In this document: one piece after another, positions 32,473 to 40,642 of the stretch | Layout: each line of letters begins with the position of its first letter | Position numbering within the stretch: position 1 is the first letter of the stretch | Source of the DNA: WQXF01 sp031552825 | GTDB lineage: Bacteria > Bacillota > Clostridia > Christensenellales > Aristaeellaceae | Assembly: GCA_031552825.1 (NCBI GenBank) | Contig: JAVBMD010000004.1 | Span: 146,321-210,320, forward strand | Reading direction: 5' to 3' | DNA: 64,000 nucleotides | Position numbers and translations under genes: made by a program | The notes under the pieces: generated by a model | What the model saw: the letters and a program-made list of their open reading frames with translations, nothing else | Databases searched by the model: none | What the model was told of the DNA's origin: nothing

Positions 32473-32521
32473 GCAAATTCTCCTTTGAAAATTTCGTATT
32501 TCAAAACATCTATCCAATTTT

Positions 32522-32550
32522 ATTGTAAAAGGGCTGCCGACGCACGTCAA
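32522..32550 (-). promoter_or_regulatory. Predicted sigma-A promoter of the alcohol dehydrogenase gene
   Basis: Minus strand -35 TTGACG (32545-32550), 17-base spacer, -10 TACAAT (32522-32527), about 50 bases before the TTG start. Confidence 0.65.
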
Positions 32551-32635
32551 GAGAACGGCTGACGAACATATAGTGGGGTATGCGTCCGAAAGCGAAATAT
32601 TGAAAATGAAAAATTGAGAATGAAAGGAGACGGCC

Positions 32636-33106
32636 ATGGCTTACGATCGAGTCGCGGCGGTGGCCTATGCGCGGCAGTGGGCCTATCGCCGCAATACCGC
32701 TTACTTGGACTTTGAGCTGATCGGCGGCGATTGCACCAACTATGCCTCGCAGGTGCTGCATGCCGGGGGGATGCCGATGGACAATACGCCGGTCTACGGT
32801 TGGTATTACCTTGATGCGACAAGGCGTACCGCGTCGTGGACCGGCGTAGAGTATCTGTATCGTTTTTTGCTGGGGGTAGATACCGGCAGCCCGCGCGCGC
32901 GCATCGTGCCGCTGGAGGCGGTGCGCCCCGGGGACATCGTACAGTTGGCCTTCACCGGGGAACAGTTTCAGCATAGCCCGGTGGTTGTGGCGGCGGAGGG
33001 CGCGGTGCCTGAGCAGATCTTTGTGGCGGCGCACACCGCCGACGCCTATTATCGTCCGCTGTCCACCTACGCGTACAGCGCGCTTCGCGCGATGCAGGTG
33101 CTGTGA
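32636..33106 (+). CDS. Putative amidase (Amidase_6 / CHAP-like cysteine hydrolase)
   Basis: A 156-residue protein resembling the putative amidase domain PF12671. It has AVAYARQWAYRRNTAYLDFE, then GGDCTNYASQVLHAGG with the presumed catalytic Cys near residue 33, and VQLAFTGEQFQHSPVVVAAEG with the presumed His. No signal peptide or membrane helix is seen, unlike many relatives. ATG 32636 has AAAGGAGA about 8 bases ahead. Substrate unknown. It stands alone, convergent with the next gene. Confidence 0.8.
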   Translation: MAYDRVAAVAYARQWAYRRNTAYLDFELIGGDCTNYASQVLHAGGMPMDNTPVYGWYYLDATRRTASWTGVEYLYRFLLGVDTGSPRARIVPLEAVRPGDIVQLAFTGEQFQHSPVVVAAEGAVPEQIFVAAHTADAYYRPLSTYAYSALRAMQVL

Positions 33107-33133
33107 CCGAAATGATTCAGCGTGCAGCCCGGC

Positions 33134-34165
33134 CTATTCTTTGGGCGGATCGCACTTCGGGCAGGCCTTTTTGCCGTCGGCCTTCGCGTCGGACAGCGCG
33201 ATTTCCGAGGCGTTTTTCATGTTGCTGCAATCCTTGACCGCGTGATAATAGGTGCCCCCGGCGGTCGCCCATACGTAAGGCTCGTCCTTGCGCGTGGGCT
33301 CGGGCGTGGGCCTCGGGGCGTCCTGACGGAACATCTTATCCACCGTGTCCTTGCCCGCCATGCCGTCGGCGGTGAGAAAGCAGGCGTCTTGGAAAGCCTT
33401 TACGGCGCTGACGGTTTTGGAATCGAATTTGCCGTCGGCCTGATCCGCCTCCAGATAGCCGAGTTCCACCAGCCGCTTTTCCACCTGCAACACATAATCG
33501 CTCTGCATGTCCTTCTTGAGCAGCGGCACCTTGGTGGGTTGCGGCGTGGGGGTGACCGGCGGCGCGGTGAAGAAGGGCGTGGGGGTGATGAGCTCCTTGG
33601 TGCGGGCAAAGGCTTCGTTTACTTCATCAATGTAGGATTGCGGGATTTGCGTCGGCAGCGATTCCGGCACATCCATGATCGAACGCACCACCAGATCTTC
33701 ATTGACGCCGCTGGCGGAGGGCGCCGCCCAATGCTGCGCGTCCTGGCGGCGCTGCTCAATGTTGAGCGCGACAAACATCAGCACCACCGTAAGCGTCACA
33801 AAGAAAAAGAGCGGCCACCGCCGGGGCGGATCGGGATTTGGGGAATCTCCCACGTAGCGATGCACCGGGGTAGAGCGGGTATCGCCGGAGGAGGCGTAGC
33901 CGCCGCGCGGGGCTTTGGCGGGTTTCGCCGATTTTGCCGATTTGGTCTTGACAGGGCGGGGTTGCGAATCGTCGGCATAGTACGCTTCGTCGTCGTATCG
34001 ATACGTGCCGAAGATGCCATCGGTATCGTTTTGTATATCGTTTATGTCCTCAAGGGCTTCGGTGGCTTCGCGCTCCCAATCCATCGGCTCGTCGCCGTAC
34101 AGCTTGGGCGCGTCGGGCTCCCCGGGCTTCGCCGTTCCGGAGGATCTGCGCCATTTTTTATCCAT
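33134..34165 (-). CDS. Membrane-anchored peptidoglycan-binding protein with C-terminal Cys motif
   Basis: A 343-residue protein. Residues 1-115 are acidic then basic and unstructured; a single membrane helix (PLFFFVTLTVVLMFVALNI) is at about 118-137. A Pro/Thr linker (TPTPFFTAPPVTPTPQPTKVP) leads to a PG_binding_1 domain at about 215-275 (YVLQVEKRLVELGYLEADQADGKF). The C-terminus holds YYHAVKDCSNMKNAS and KKACPKCDPP, the YH-C-M/C-x-x-C module found at the end of several exported proteins and probably metal-binding. ATG 34165 is chosen over GTG 34174, which is too close to AGGAG. Confidence 0.78.
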   Translation of the reverse strand: MDKKWRRSSGTAKPGEPDAPKLYGDEPMDWEREATEALEDINDIQNDTDGIFGTYRYDDEAYYADDSQPRPVKTKSAKSAKPAKAPRGGYASSGDTRSTPVHRYVGDSPNPDPPRRWPLFFFVTLTVVLMFVALNIEQRRQDAQHWAAPSASGVNEDLVVRSIMDVPESLPTQIPQSYIDEVNEAFARTKELITPTPFFTAPPVTPTPQPTKVPLLKKDMQSDYVLQVEKRLVELGYLEADQADGKFDSKTVSAVKAFQDACFLTADGMAGKDTVDKMFRQDAPRPTPEPTRKDEPYVWATAGGTYYHAVKDCSNMKNASEIALSDAKADGKKACPKCDPPKE

Positions 34166-34240
34166 CGTTGGCACGCTCCTGGTTGGTAGATTACTGCTCT
34201 ATCATATCACAAAGCGGCGTGGATGGAAAGGAAAGAGACG

Positions 34241-34269
34241 TTGTCATACCGAGCGGAAACATGTATAAT
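34241..34269 (+). promoter_or_regulatory. Predicted sigma-A promoter of the glycosyltransferase operon
   Basis: -35 TTGTCA (34241-34246), 17-base spacer, perfect -10 TATAAT (34264-34269) with an extended TG, 35 bases before the ATG at 34305. Confidence 0.7.
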
Positions 34270-34304
34270 GAAGGAAAAGTTTGCAAGCCGCTGGGAGTGA
34301 AGGA

Positions 34305-35285
34305 ATGGAAACGCTGCTTTCGGTCGTGATGCCGGTTTATAACGAGGGAAAGATCATCCAGGAGAGCGCGCGACGTACCGCGAAGGTGCTGCGCGAGGCC
34401 GGGATCACATACGAATTGGTGCTGGTGGACGACGGTTCCGCTGACGATACGTGGGCGCGCCTCTCGGAGTTGGCGGCGCAGATGCCGGAAGTGCGCGCCG
34501 TGCGCCTCAGCCGCAACTTTGGCAAGGAGGGCGCGATGTCCGCCGGGCTGGAGCGCGCGCGCGGCGATTGTGTGGCGGTGATGGATTGCGACATGCAGCA
34601 TCCGCCGGAGGCGTTGCCGGAGATGGTGCGCCTATGGCGCGAGGGTGCGCAGGTGGTGGAGGCGGTCAAAAACACGCGCGGCAAGGAATCCGCGCTGCAT
34701 AAATGGGCGGCAAACGGGTTTTACGGTATTTTGCAATCATCTTCCGGCATCGATCTGCACAACGCATCGGATTTCCGGCTGCTGGATCGCGCGCCGCTGG
34801 AGGCGTGGAAGACCATGCCGGAGCGCCAAACCTTCTTCCGTGCGATGTCCACTTGGGTCGGCTTTTCCCGCGCACAGGTGTTCATTGATGTGGCAGAGCG
34901 CGCTGAGGGCGGTTCCCGCTTCTCCACGCGCAGGCTCATCGGCTTGGCGCTGAACGCCATCACCTCGTTTTCCGCCGCGCCGCTGCATCTTGTGACCATG
35001 GCGGGTATGCTGATGCTGGGGCTCTTTGTGCTGCTGGGCGCGCAAACGATGTTCATGAAGCTGACCGGGCGTGCGGTGGAGGGCTTTACCACCGTCATCC
35101 TGCTGCTGCTCATCATCGGTGGGGTGCTGATGGTGGCGCTGGGCATCATCGGCGTGTACATCGCCAAGATCTACGAGGAGGTCAAGGGCAGGCCGCGCTA
35201 TCTCGTGCGGGAGGATACCGGTGCGGCCGGTACAACCAGTGCGGCTGGTGCGACCGGTGCGGCCAGTGCGGAGGAAGCGCGCTGA
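34305..35285 (+). CDS. Family 2 glycosyltransferase (DPM1/GtrB-like)
   Basis: A 326-residue membrane-bound glycosyltransferase. The GT2 core has SVVMPVYNEGKIIQESARR, LVLVDDGSADDTWARL, LSRNFGKEGAMSAGLE and VAVMDCDMQHPPEALPEMV (the DxD-like site), then GSRFSTRRLIGLALNAITSFSAAPL before two C-terminal membrane helices, the typical GtrB/polyprenyl-phosphate glycosyltransferase plan. It probably makes a lipid-linked sugar for the next gene. The last about 20 residues (GAAGTTSAAGATGAAS) are a 9-base tandem repeat also seen in the methionine synthase reactivation gene. ATG 34305 follows GGGAG. Confidence 0.9.
   Translation: METLLSVVMPVYNEGKIIQESARRTAKVLREAGITYELVLVDDGSADDTWARLSELAAQMPEVRAVRLSRNFGKEGAMSAGLERARGDCVAVMDCDMQHPPEALPEMVRLWREGAQVVEAVKNTRGKESALHKWAANGFYGILQSSSGIDLHNASDFRLLDRAPLEAWKTMPERQTFFRAMSTWVGFSRAQVFIDVAERAEGGSRFSTRRLIGLALNAITSFSAAPLHLVTMAGMLMLGLFVLLGAQTMFMKLTGRAVEGFTTVILLLLIIGGVLMVALGIIGVYIAKIYEEVKGRPRYLVREDTGAAGTTSAAGATGAASAEEAR
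35220..35264 (+). repeat. In-frame 9-bp tandem repeat (5 units) at the glycosyltransferase 3' end
   Basis: Five units such as GGTGCGGCC and GGTGCGACC, encoding Gly/Ser-Ala/Thr-Ala/Thr. The 15-base string GGTGCGACCGGTGCG is shared exactly with the repeat at 20330-20392, in the same codon phase. Confidence 0.8.
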
Positions 35286-37060
35286 TGTTGACGAAAGTGA
35301 CCACGCTGCTGCTTTGGATGTGCGCGCTTTGTTGTTTTCTGGCTTTTCATGCCGGGGTGCTGCGCCGGGCGAAGGCGCTGCGGCCTGTGGCTTGGGCGGA
35401 GCGGCGCTTGGCCAATTCGATGCCCGCGCTGACCGCCATCGGCATCGCGCTGGCGGTGACCTTCGGGCTGTTCATGCGGCTGTACCTGTTTCCCGCGTTT
35501 CCCGGCGGCGTTAATCAAGACGGCGCGATGGCCGCCTCCGACGCCATGGCGCTGGCGCGGTATGGCACCGACCGGCTCGGCACGCCTTGGCCCGCGCATT
35601 TGGAGGGCTGGGGCAGGGGACAGATGAGCGCGCTGCTTAGCTACCTGCTGGCGGGCATGTTCAAGCTGTTTGGCGTATCCAAGCTGACCCTGCGTCTGCC
35701 GCAAATGCTGCTGAGCCTGCTTTCGATCGCCGTGGGCTGGGATTTTGCGCGGCGCACGCTGGGCAAAAGATACGGTTGGATCGCGCTGTGCCTGTTGTTA
35801 ATCAATCCGTGGCACATCATGCAGAGCCGCTGGACCATCGACTGCGCGCTGTTCCCGCATTTTTTCCTGCTGGGCGCATATGGCTTGCTGCGCGGCTATG
35901 AGCACAAGGCTTGGTTTTACGGCGCGATGGTATGCTTCGCGCTGTGCATGTACAGCTATGGTATCGCGCTGTACACGGTGCCGCCCTTTCTTGTGGCGGC
36001 GGTGATCGTGCTTCTGTGCCAGCGGCGCATCCGCTGGTACGACGCGCTGGGCTGCGCGGCGCTATACTTGCTGCTTTCCGCGCCGTTCTTGGCGGTGATG
36101 CTGCTCAACTATACCGGCGGGGAAACCTACAAGCTCTTCGGCCTCACGATTCAGTTTTTTGAAAAATCGGAGCGTTCCGCGGAGATCGTGCTGATGCAGG
36201 AGCGCTGGTACCCCGGCTTTGTGCGCAATACGCAGCATATGTTAAATGTGCTGCTCTACCAGAGCGATGGGTTGAAAAGCGATCAATTTTTGTATCTATC
36301 GCTGCCGGAGCACGGCTCCAATTACCTGTTCGCGCTGCCGCTGATCCTGTGCGGGATCGCGGCGCTGATCGCCGACCGCATGCAGAAGCGCGTGCCGTGG
36401 CTGAAGCCAGAAACCGAGTCTGCGCAAAAGGCGCGCTGGGGCATGCTGCTGCTCATCCTTTGGCTGATCTTTGGGATGTGGTCGGCGCTCATTACCGACA
36501 GCGTACATCTGGGCAAGGCGGCGATTCTGATGTATCCGGTGATTTTCGCCATCGCCTACGCCGTGTATCGCGTGGGGAAAAAACAGCGCTTGCTGGCCGC
36601 CGTGATCGCCGTCGCCTTTGCCGTCGGTGGCGTGCGCTTTGGGATGGCATACTTCTCGCCAGACATGCGGCATAAGCTGGATCGAACCTACTACGCCGGG
36701 TTTGTGGAGGCGCTGGAGGCCAGCCGCGACCGCGCCTTCGATACCCTCTATGTGACGCAAACCCTGCCGGAGGAGAACCAGTACGGCATGCCGGAGGAGG
36801 TGCTGATCGAGTATGCGCACCGCTTGGACGCAGCGTACATGCAGGGGAAAAAGACGGTGACCGACGCCGACGGACGCGTGCGGCTTCCCTTTGCCGAGCG
36901 CTACCGGCTGGCGGATTTGTCGAAGCTGCCCATCGATCCGGAGCGGGAAGCGCTGTACCTAGTATTCGAAACCGACCTTGAGCGTTTTGATCCCGCCGAA
37001 TTTCTCCGCGAACGGTTTGGCGATTATTACCTTGTGACGCCCAAGGCAAACGATGATTGA
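35285..37060 (+). CDS. GT39-like membrane glycosyltransferase (ArnT/PMT superfamily)
   Basis: A 591-residue polytopic protein with about 11 membrane helices and a soluble C-terminal part from about residue 465. The first extracytoplasmic loop holds FPAFPGGVNQDGAMAASDAMAL, with acidic residues where GT-C enzymes keep their catalytic Asp. SRWTIDCALFPHFFLLGAYGLL and RKRYGW-type regions match dolichyl-phosphate-mannose-protein mannosyltransferase-like proteins. It overlaps the GT2 gene by one base (TGATG). The pair suggests transfer of a sugar from a polyprenyl carrier to a surface acceptor. Confidence 0.85.
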   Translation: MLTKVTTLLLWMCALCCFLAFHAGVLRRAKALRPVAWAERRLANSMPALTAIGIALAVTFGLFMRLYLFPAFPGGVNQDGAMAASDAMALARYGTDRLGTPWPAHLEGWGRGQMSALLSYLLAGMFKLFGVSKLTLRLPQMLLSLLSIAVGWDFARRTLGKRYGWIALCLLLINPWHIMQSRWTIDCALFPHFFLLGAYGLLRGYEHKAWFYGAMVCFALCMYSYGIALYTVPPFLVAAVIVLLCQRRIRWYDALGCAALYLLLSAPFLAVMLLNYTGGETYKLFGLTIQFFEKSERSAEIVLMQERWYPGFVRNTQHMLNVLLYQSDGLKSDQFLYLSLPEHGSNYLFALPLILCGIAALIADRMQKRVPWLKPETESAQKARWGMLLLILWLIFGMWSALITDSVHLGKAAILMYPVIFAIAYAVYRVGKKQRLLAAVIAVAFAVGGVRFGMAYFSPDMRHKLDRTYYAGFVEALEASRDRAFDTLYVTQTLPEENQYGMPEEVLIEYAHRLDAAYMQGKKTVTDADGRVRLPFAERYRLADLSKLPIDPEREALYLVFETDLERFDPAEFLRERFGDYYLVTPKANDD

Positions 37061-37061
37061 G

Positions 37062-37093
37062 GCTGTTTCTCCCTTCTCGGCAGGGGAAACAGC
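37062..37093. other. Hairpin between the GT39-like gene and glgB
   Basis: GCTGTTT (37062-37068) pairs with AAACAGC (37087-37093) and the stem continues through TCCC/GGGG with a bulge. No long T-run follows, so it may slow rather than end transcription. Confidence 0.35.
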
Positions 37094-37123
37094 AAGAAAA
37101 TTATCACCGGGAGGGATGCGCGA

Positions 37124-39145
37124 ATGAACGCCCAGAAAAGCAGGACGCCCCCCAAACCCTATGAGATTATGGAAATCGATCCTTGGCTGGAGCGGTATCA
37201 CGGCGATATCGAGCTGCGCATGGCGCGCTACAAGGCCACGCGCAAGGCGCTGCTGCCCAATGGCGGCACGCTGGAGGATTTTGCCAACGCGCACCTTTAC
37301 TACGGCTTTCATCGCACCGAGGCGGGATGGGTGTATCGCGAATGGGCGCCCGGCGCGCAGGCGCTGCACCTGATCGGCGATTTCAACGGCTGGGATCGCG
37401 CCGCACACCCGATGACGCGATTGCCGGACGGCGATTTTGAGATCCACCTGCCGGGCGCTGACGCGCTGCGGCACGAGCAACGCGTCAAGGTCTGCGTGAC
37501 CGGCGCCGACGGGGTACGCGGCGATCATATTCCGCTCTACATCCGCCGCGTGGTGCGCGACGAGGTTACGCTGGATTTCGCCGGGCAGATCTGGGATCCG
37601 CCCGCGCGCTTTGAATGGGAGGACGCCCGCTTTTCGCCCAAGCGCAACCTGCCGCCGCTGATCTACGAGGCGCATGTCGGCATGGCGCAGGAGCGGGAGG
37701 GCATCGGCACCTATCGCGAATTCGCCGATCACGTGCTGCACCGCATCAAGGCCGATGGTTATAACACGGTGCAGATTATGGCGGTGATGGAGCATCCCTA
37801 CTACGCATCCTTCGGCTATCAGGTCAGCAACTTCTTCGCGGCGTCCTCTTGGTTTGGCACGCCGGACGATCTAAAGTATTTGGTCAATACCGCCCACAAG
37901 CTGGGGCTCACGGTGCTGCTGGATCTGGTGCACAGCCATGCGGTGAAAAACGTGGCCGAGGGCATCAACCGCTTCGACGGCACCGAGCATCAGTTCTTCC
38001 GCGGCGATCACCCGGCCTGGGATTCCAAGCTGTTCGATTATGGCCGCCGCGAGGTGCTGCACTTCCTGCTCAGCAACGTAAAATTCTGGCTGACGGAATA
38101 TCATTTTGACGGATTCCGGTTCGATGGCGTGACCTCGATGATCTATCACGACCATGGGCTGGGCACTTCCTTTGACAGCTATGATCGCTACTTTAGCATG
38201 AACACCAACATAGAGGCAGTGACCTATCTGCAGTTGGCGTGCGAGCTGGCGCATAGCGTAAAGCGCAGCGCGGTGCTGGTCAGCGAGGATATGAGCGGCA
38301 TGCCCGGGATGTGCCTGCCCATCGCCAGCGGCGGCATCGGTTTCGATTACCGGCTGGCAATGGGCGTGCCGGATTTTTGGATCCGGATGACGCAGGATAC
38401 GCCGGACGAGCAGTGGGACATCGGCAAGATGTGGTACGAGCTGACCACAAGACGCCCGCAGGAGAAGAACGTAGGCTACGCCGAATCACACGATCAGGCG
38501 ATGGTGGGCGATAAGACGCTGATCTTCCGCCTAGCCGATAAGGAAATGTACTGGCATATGGATCGGGACAGCGAGAGCCTGCTCATAGACCGTGCGCTGG
38601 CGCTGCACAAGATGATCCGGCTGGTCACGCTTTCGCTGGCTGGCGAGGGGTATCTAAACTTTATGGGCAACGAGTTTGGTCACCCGGAATGGATCGACTT
38701 CCCGCGCGAGGGCAACGGCTGGAGCTATCACCACGCGCGCCGCCAGTGGAGCCTAGCGGAGAGCCCGTTTTTGCGCTATGTGTTCCTTGGCGATTTCGAC
38801 AAGGCGATGCTTTCGCTGGCCAGCCGCCATCGCCTGCTGGAAGCGCCGTTCGCGCGTAACCTGTGGCAAGAAGAGCCGCGCAAGCTGCTGGCCTATGAAA
38901 AGGCCGGGTTGACCTTCCTGTTCAACTTCCATCCCACGCAATCGCAGTCGACCTTCTTCCTGCCGGTGGCACAGGCCGGGCGTTATCGCGTGGTGCTGGA
39001 TACCGACGCTTCACTGTTCGGCGGGCAGTGCCGCATCAGCCACGAGCCGGTTTATGAAGCGCGCGCCGGGGAAGGCGATTTGCTGGGGTTCCCGATTTAT
39101 ATTCCGGCGCGCACCGCGCTGGTGCTGGAGCGCACGGGGAAATAA
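37124..39145 (+). CDS. glgB: 1,4-alpha-glucan branching enzyme, eukaryotic-type (GH13_8)
   Basis: Forms alpha-1,6 branches in glycogen. The 673-residue protein has a CBM48 module (residues about 60-150: YREWAPGAQALHLIGDFNGWDR) and a GH13 barrel with LVHSHAVKN, FRFDGVTSMIYHDHG (nucleophile Asp), SAVLVSEDMSGMPGM (acid/base Glu) and YAESHDQAMVGDKT (HD pair). Motifs such as MEHPYYASFGYQVSNFFAASS and NFMGNEFGHPEW follow the human and yeast enzymes (subfamily GH13_8) more than the usual bacterial GlgB. It follows the glycosyltransferase pair by 63 bases and ends before a strong terminator. No other glycogen gene is in view. Confidence 0.93.
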   Translation: MNAQKSRTPPKPYEIMEIDPWLERYHGDIELRMARYKATRKALLPNGGTLEDFANAHLYYGFHRTEAGWVYREWAPGAQALHLIGDFNGWDRAAHPMTRLPDGDFEIHLPGADALRHEQRVKVCVTGADGVRGDHIPLYIRRVVRDEVTLDFAGQIWDPPARFEWEDARFSPKRNLPPLIYEAHVGMAQEREGIGTYREFADHVLHRIKADGYNTVQIMAVMEHPYYASFGYQVSNFFAASSWFGTPDDLKYLVNTAHKLGLTVLLDLVHSHAVKNVAEGINRFDGTEHQFFRGDHPAWDSKLFDYGRREVLHFLLSNVKFWLTEYHFDGFRFDGVTSMIYHDHGLGTSFDSYDRYFSMNTNIEAVTYLQLACELAHSVKRSAVLVSEDMSGMPGMCLPIASGGIGFDYRLAMGVPDFWIRMTQDTPDEQWDIGKMWYELTTRRPQEKNVGYAESHDQAMVGDKTLIFRLADKEMYWHMDRDSESLLIDRALALHKMIRLVTLSLAGEGYLNFMGNEFGHPEWIDFPREGNGWSYHHARRQWSLAESPFLRYVFLGDFDKAMLSLASRHRLLEAPFARNLWQEEPRKLLAYEKAGLTFLFNFHPTQSQSTFFLPVAQAGRYRVVLDTDASLFGGQCRISHEPVYEARAGEGDLLGFPIYIPARTALVLERTGK

Positions 39146-39162
39146 GGGTTACAGGCTGCCTT

Positions 39163-39188
39163 GACCCTGCGGAAACGCAGGGTCTTTT
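39163..39188 (+). terminator. Rho-independent terminator of glgB
   Basis: Stem GACCCTGCG/CGCAGGGTC (39163-39171 with 39176-39184), loop GAAA, then TTTT. It lies 17 bases after the glgB stop. Confidence 0.9.
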
Positions 39189-39238
39189 GCGCGCCGCCAG
39201 TGGCGGAACTGTGCGGATCGCTTGGGCATATCCTATGA

Positions 39239-39271
39239 TAGGCCGAAAGGCCTAGGGGACAGGATGGTCCC
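39239..39271 (+). promoter_or_regulatory. Leader hairpins before the three-repeat protein gene
   Basis: TAGGCC-GAAA-GGCCTA (39239-39254, 6-bp stem, GNRA loop) is followed at once by GGGAC/GTCCC (39256-39260 with 39267-39271). The stretch ends 34 bases before the TTG start. It may be a regulated leader; I could not match it to a known riboswitch. Confidence 0.3.
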
Positions 39272-39305
39272 TCTATTCCTCGAAAGTGAAAAAGGAGATT
39301 AAGAG

Positions 39306-40118
39306 TTGAACAACTGTTATTCGGATATCACCGTAACGTTGGGCGGCCGGGTCATCGATATGTCCTCCGTGCCGCTTAGTGACGTCAGTATCCTGTATAC
39401 GGTGGACTGCGTTCCCCGCACCGTCCGTACCGACGCGAGCGGCAATTATAGCATCACAGCGCCGGAGGGTTCCCGCGTGATAATCCGTCCGGAGTTGGAT
39501 CCTGGCGTGCGAGCCACGCCAGAAAAGTATGCGCTGCTCGCCTGCTCGGGCCGGATGGATCTGGACTTCATCGTGCGTTCGGTCACCCCCGGGGTGTTTG
39601 CCATCAGCGGCACGCTTAGCGGCTTGCCGAACGCGGCGGGATTGGCGGTTGCCTATACCGTCAACGGTCAGAGCGGGATCGCTATGACCGATGCGCAGGG
39701 AAATTACAGCATTACCGCGCCTGCGGGAAGCAATGTGATGGTCACACCGCCGTCACAGGCCGGTTTTACCGTTTCTCCGAGCGAATATGTTTTCCCCAAC
39801 CTGAGCAGCAATATGACAGGGCAGAACTTCGTCTATTCCGCCTCCGCCTTTGACGTCAGCGGCACGGTTAGCGGCCTGCCCAACGTGAGCGGCATCCTGA
39901 TCGCTTACACCATCAACGGACAGCTCTTCACCACGCTCACCAACGCGAGCGGCGATTATTTCTTTATGGTCGCGCCGGGAGCCGATGTCCTCATTCAGCC
40001 CACCGCGCAGAGCGGCTATACCGTTTCTCCGCTGAGCTATCAAATCCCCAACATCAACAGCGAGAGCGTCAACAACAACTTTGTCTACACGCCGCTTTTG
40101 ACCGTGGCGAGAAGATAA
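39306..40118 (+). CDS. Signal-less protein of three tandem beta-sandwich repeats (paralogue 1)
   Basis: A 270-residue protein of three repeats of about 80-88 residues, each with the order (V/I)SG-(T/R)V-GLPN, (V/I)AYT(V/I)NGQ, T-A(S/Q)G(N/D)Y, APAGS-V-(I/V)-P and G(F/Y)TVSP--Y-FPN, then an NFVY-like end. This is a carboxypeptidase-regulatory/SpaA-like fold, usually extracellular, yet the N-terminus (NNCYSDITVTLGG) has no signal peptide or membrane helix. Repeat 1 carries cysteines at 4, 38 and 79. The start is TTG 39306 with AAGGAG 8 bases ahead. A paralogue with the same layout is at 47373-48182. Function unknown. Confidence 0.75.
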   Translation: MNNCYSDITVTLGGRVIDMSSVPLSDVSILYTVDCVPRTVRTDASGNYSITAPEGSRVIIRPELDPGVRATPEKYALLACSGRMDLDFIVRSVTPGVFAISGTLSGLPNAAGLAVAYTVNGQSGIAMTDAQGNYSITAPAGSNVMVTPPSQAGFTVSPSEYVFPNLSSNMTGQNFVYSASAFDVSGTVSGLPNVSGILIAYTINGQLFTTLTNASGDYFFMVAPGADVLIQPTAQSGYTVSPLSYQIPNINSESVNNNFVYTPLLTVARR

Positions 40119-40132
40119 ACGAAGGATAAAAG

Positions 40133-40160
40133 CGACCCGGCTGCGATTGCGGCCGGGTCG
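40133..40160. terminator. Bidirectional terminator
   Basis: CGACCCGGC/GCCGGGTCG (40133-40141 with 40152-40160) continues inwards to a 12-pair stem with loop GATT. It lies between convergent genes; the flanking T-runs are short. Confidence 0.65.
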
Positions 40161-40178
40161 TTCTGATGCGCAGAATGG

Positions 40179-40577
40179 TCACGCCTTCTTTTGCCCTTCG
40201 GTTTTTGCCGCGAAGGCACGTTGCTTCTCCGCCGCGCAGAAGGCTACGATCTCGCGGATCAGCGGCAGCGGCAACGGCTGTGCATGCGGGAGACGTACCG
40301 TGCCCTTGGTAGCGTCGTAATCCGTTAAGCGCGCCGCGAAGGCATCCACCGCGTTGGCGCCGGGGAACAGGCCGATATGCTTCTTGGCCAGCGCAAAATG
40401 AATCAGATTGCCGTGGAGCACGAAGGTAGGCATGCCCCAGGAGATCTTCTCTTCCAGCGGTTCGGGAACCGCACCGTGAATGGCTTCGCGCAGCGTCTGC
40501 AAGCGCTCCCGCGTTTCCTCCGGGCATTGGGCGATGTATTCGTCGATGTTTTTGTATGGCAGTTCAGTCTTTTCCAC
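40179..40577 (-). CDS. DUF1801 (YdhG-like) protein
   Basis: A 132-residue protein of the DUF1801 family, whose members include YdhG and Frataxin-like YdhG/YyaI proteins; biochemical role is not firmly known. Seen are IDEYIAQCPEETRERLQTLREAI, EEKISWGMPTFVLHGNLIHFALAKKHIGLFPG, and KGTVRLPHAQPLPLPLIREIV, in the family order. The start is GTG 40577, 7 bases after AGAGG; an upstream ATG-like start at 40604 lacks a site. It stands alone between the repeat protein and jag. Confidence 0.85.
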   Translation of the reverse strand: MEKTELPYKNIDEYIAQCPEETRERLQTLREAIHGAVPEPLEEKISWGMPTFVLHGNLIHFALAKKHIGLFPGANAVDAFAARLTDYDATKGTVRLPHAQPLPLPLIREIVAFCAAEKQRAFAAKTEGQKKA

Positions 40578-40642
40578 GGTAGCACCTCTTTCTGTATCAA
40601 ACAAAACCGGCCAACCGGAAAGCCCGGCGGCCGGTTAGCGCC

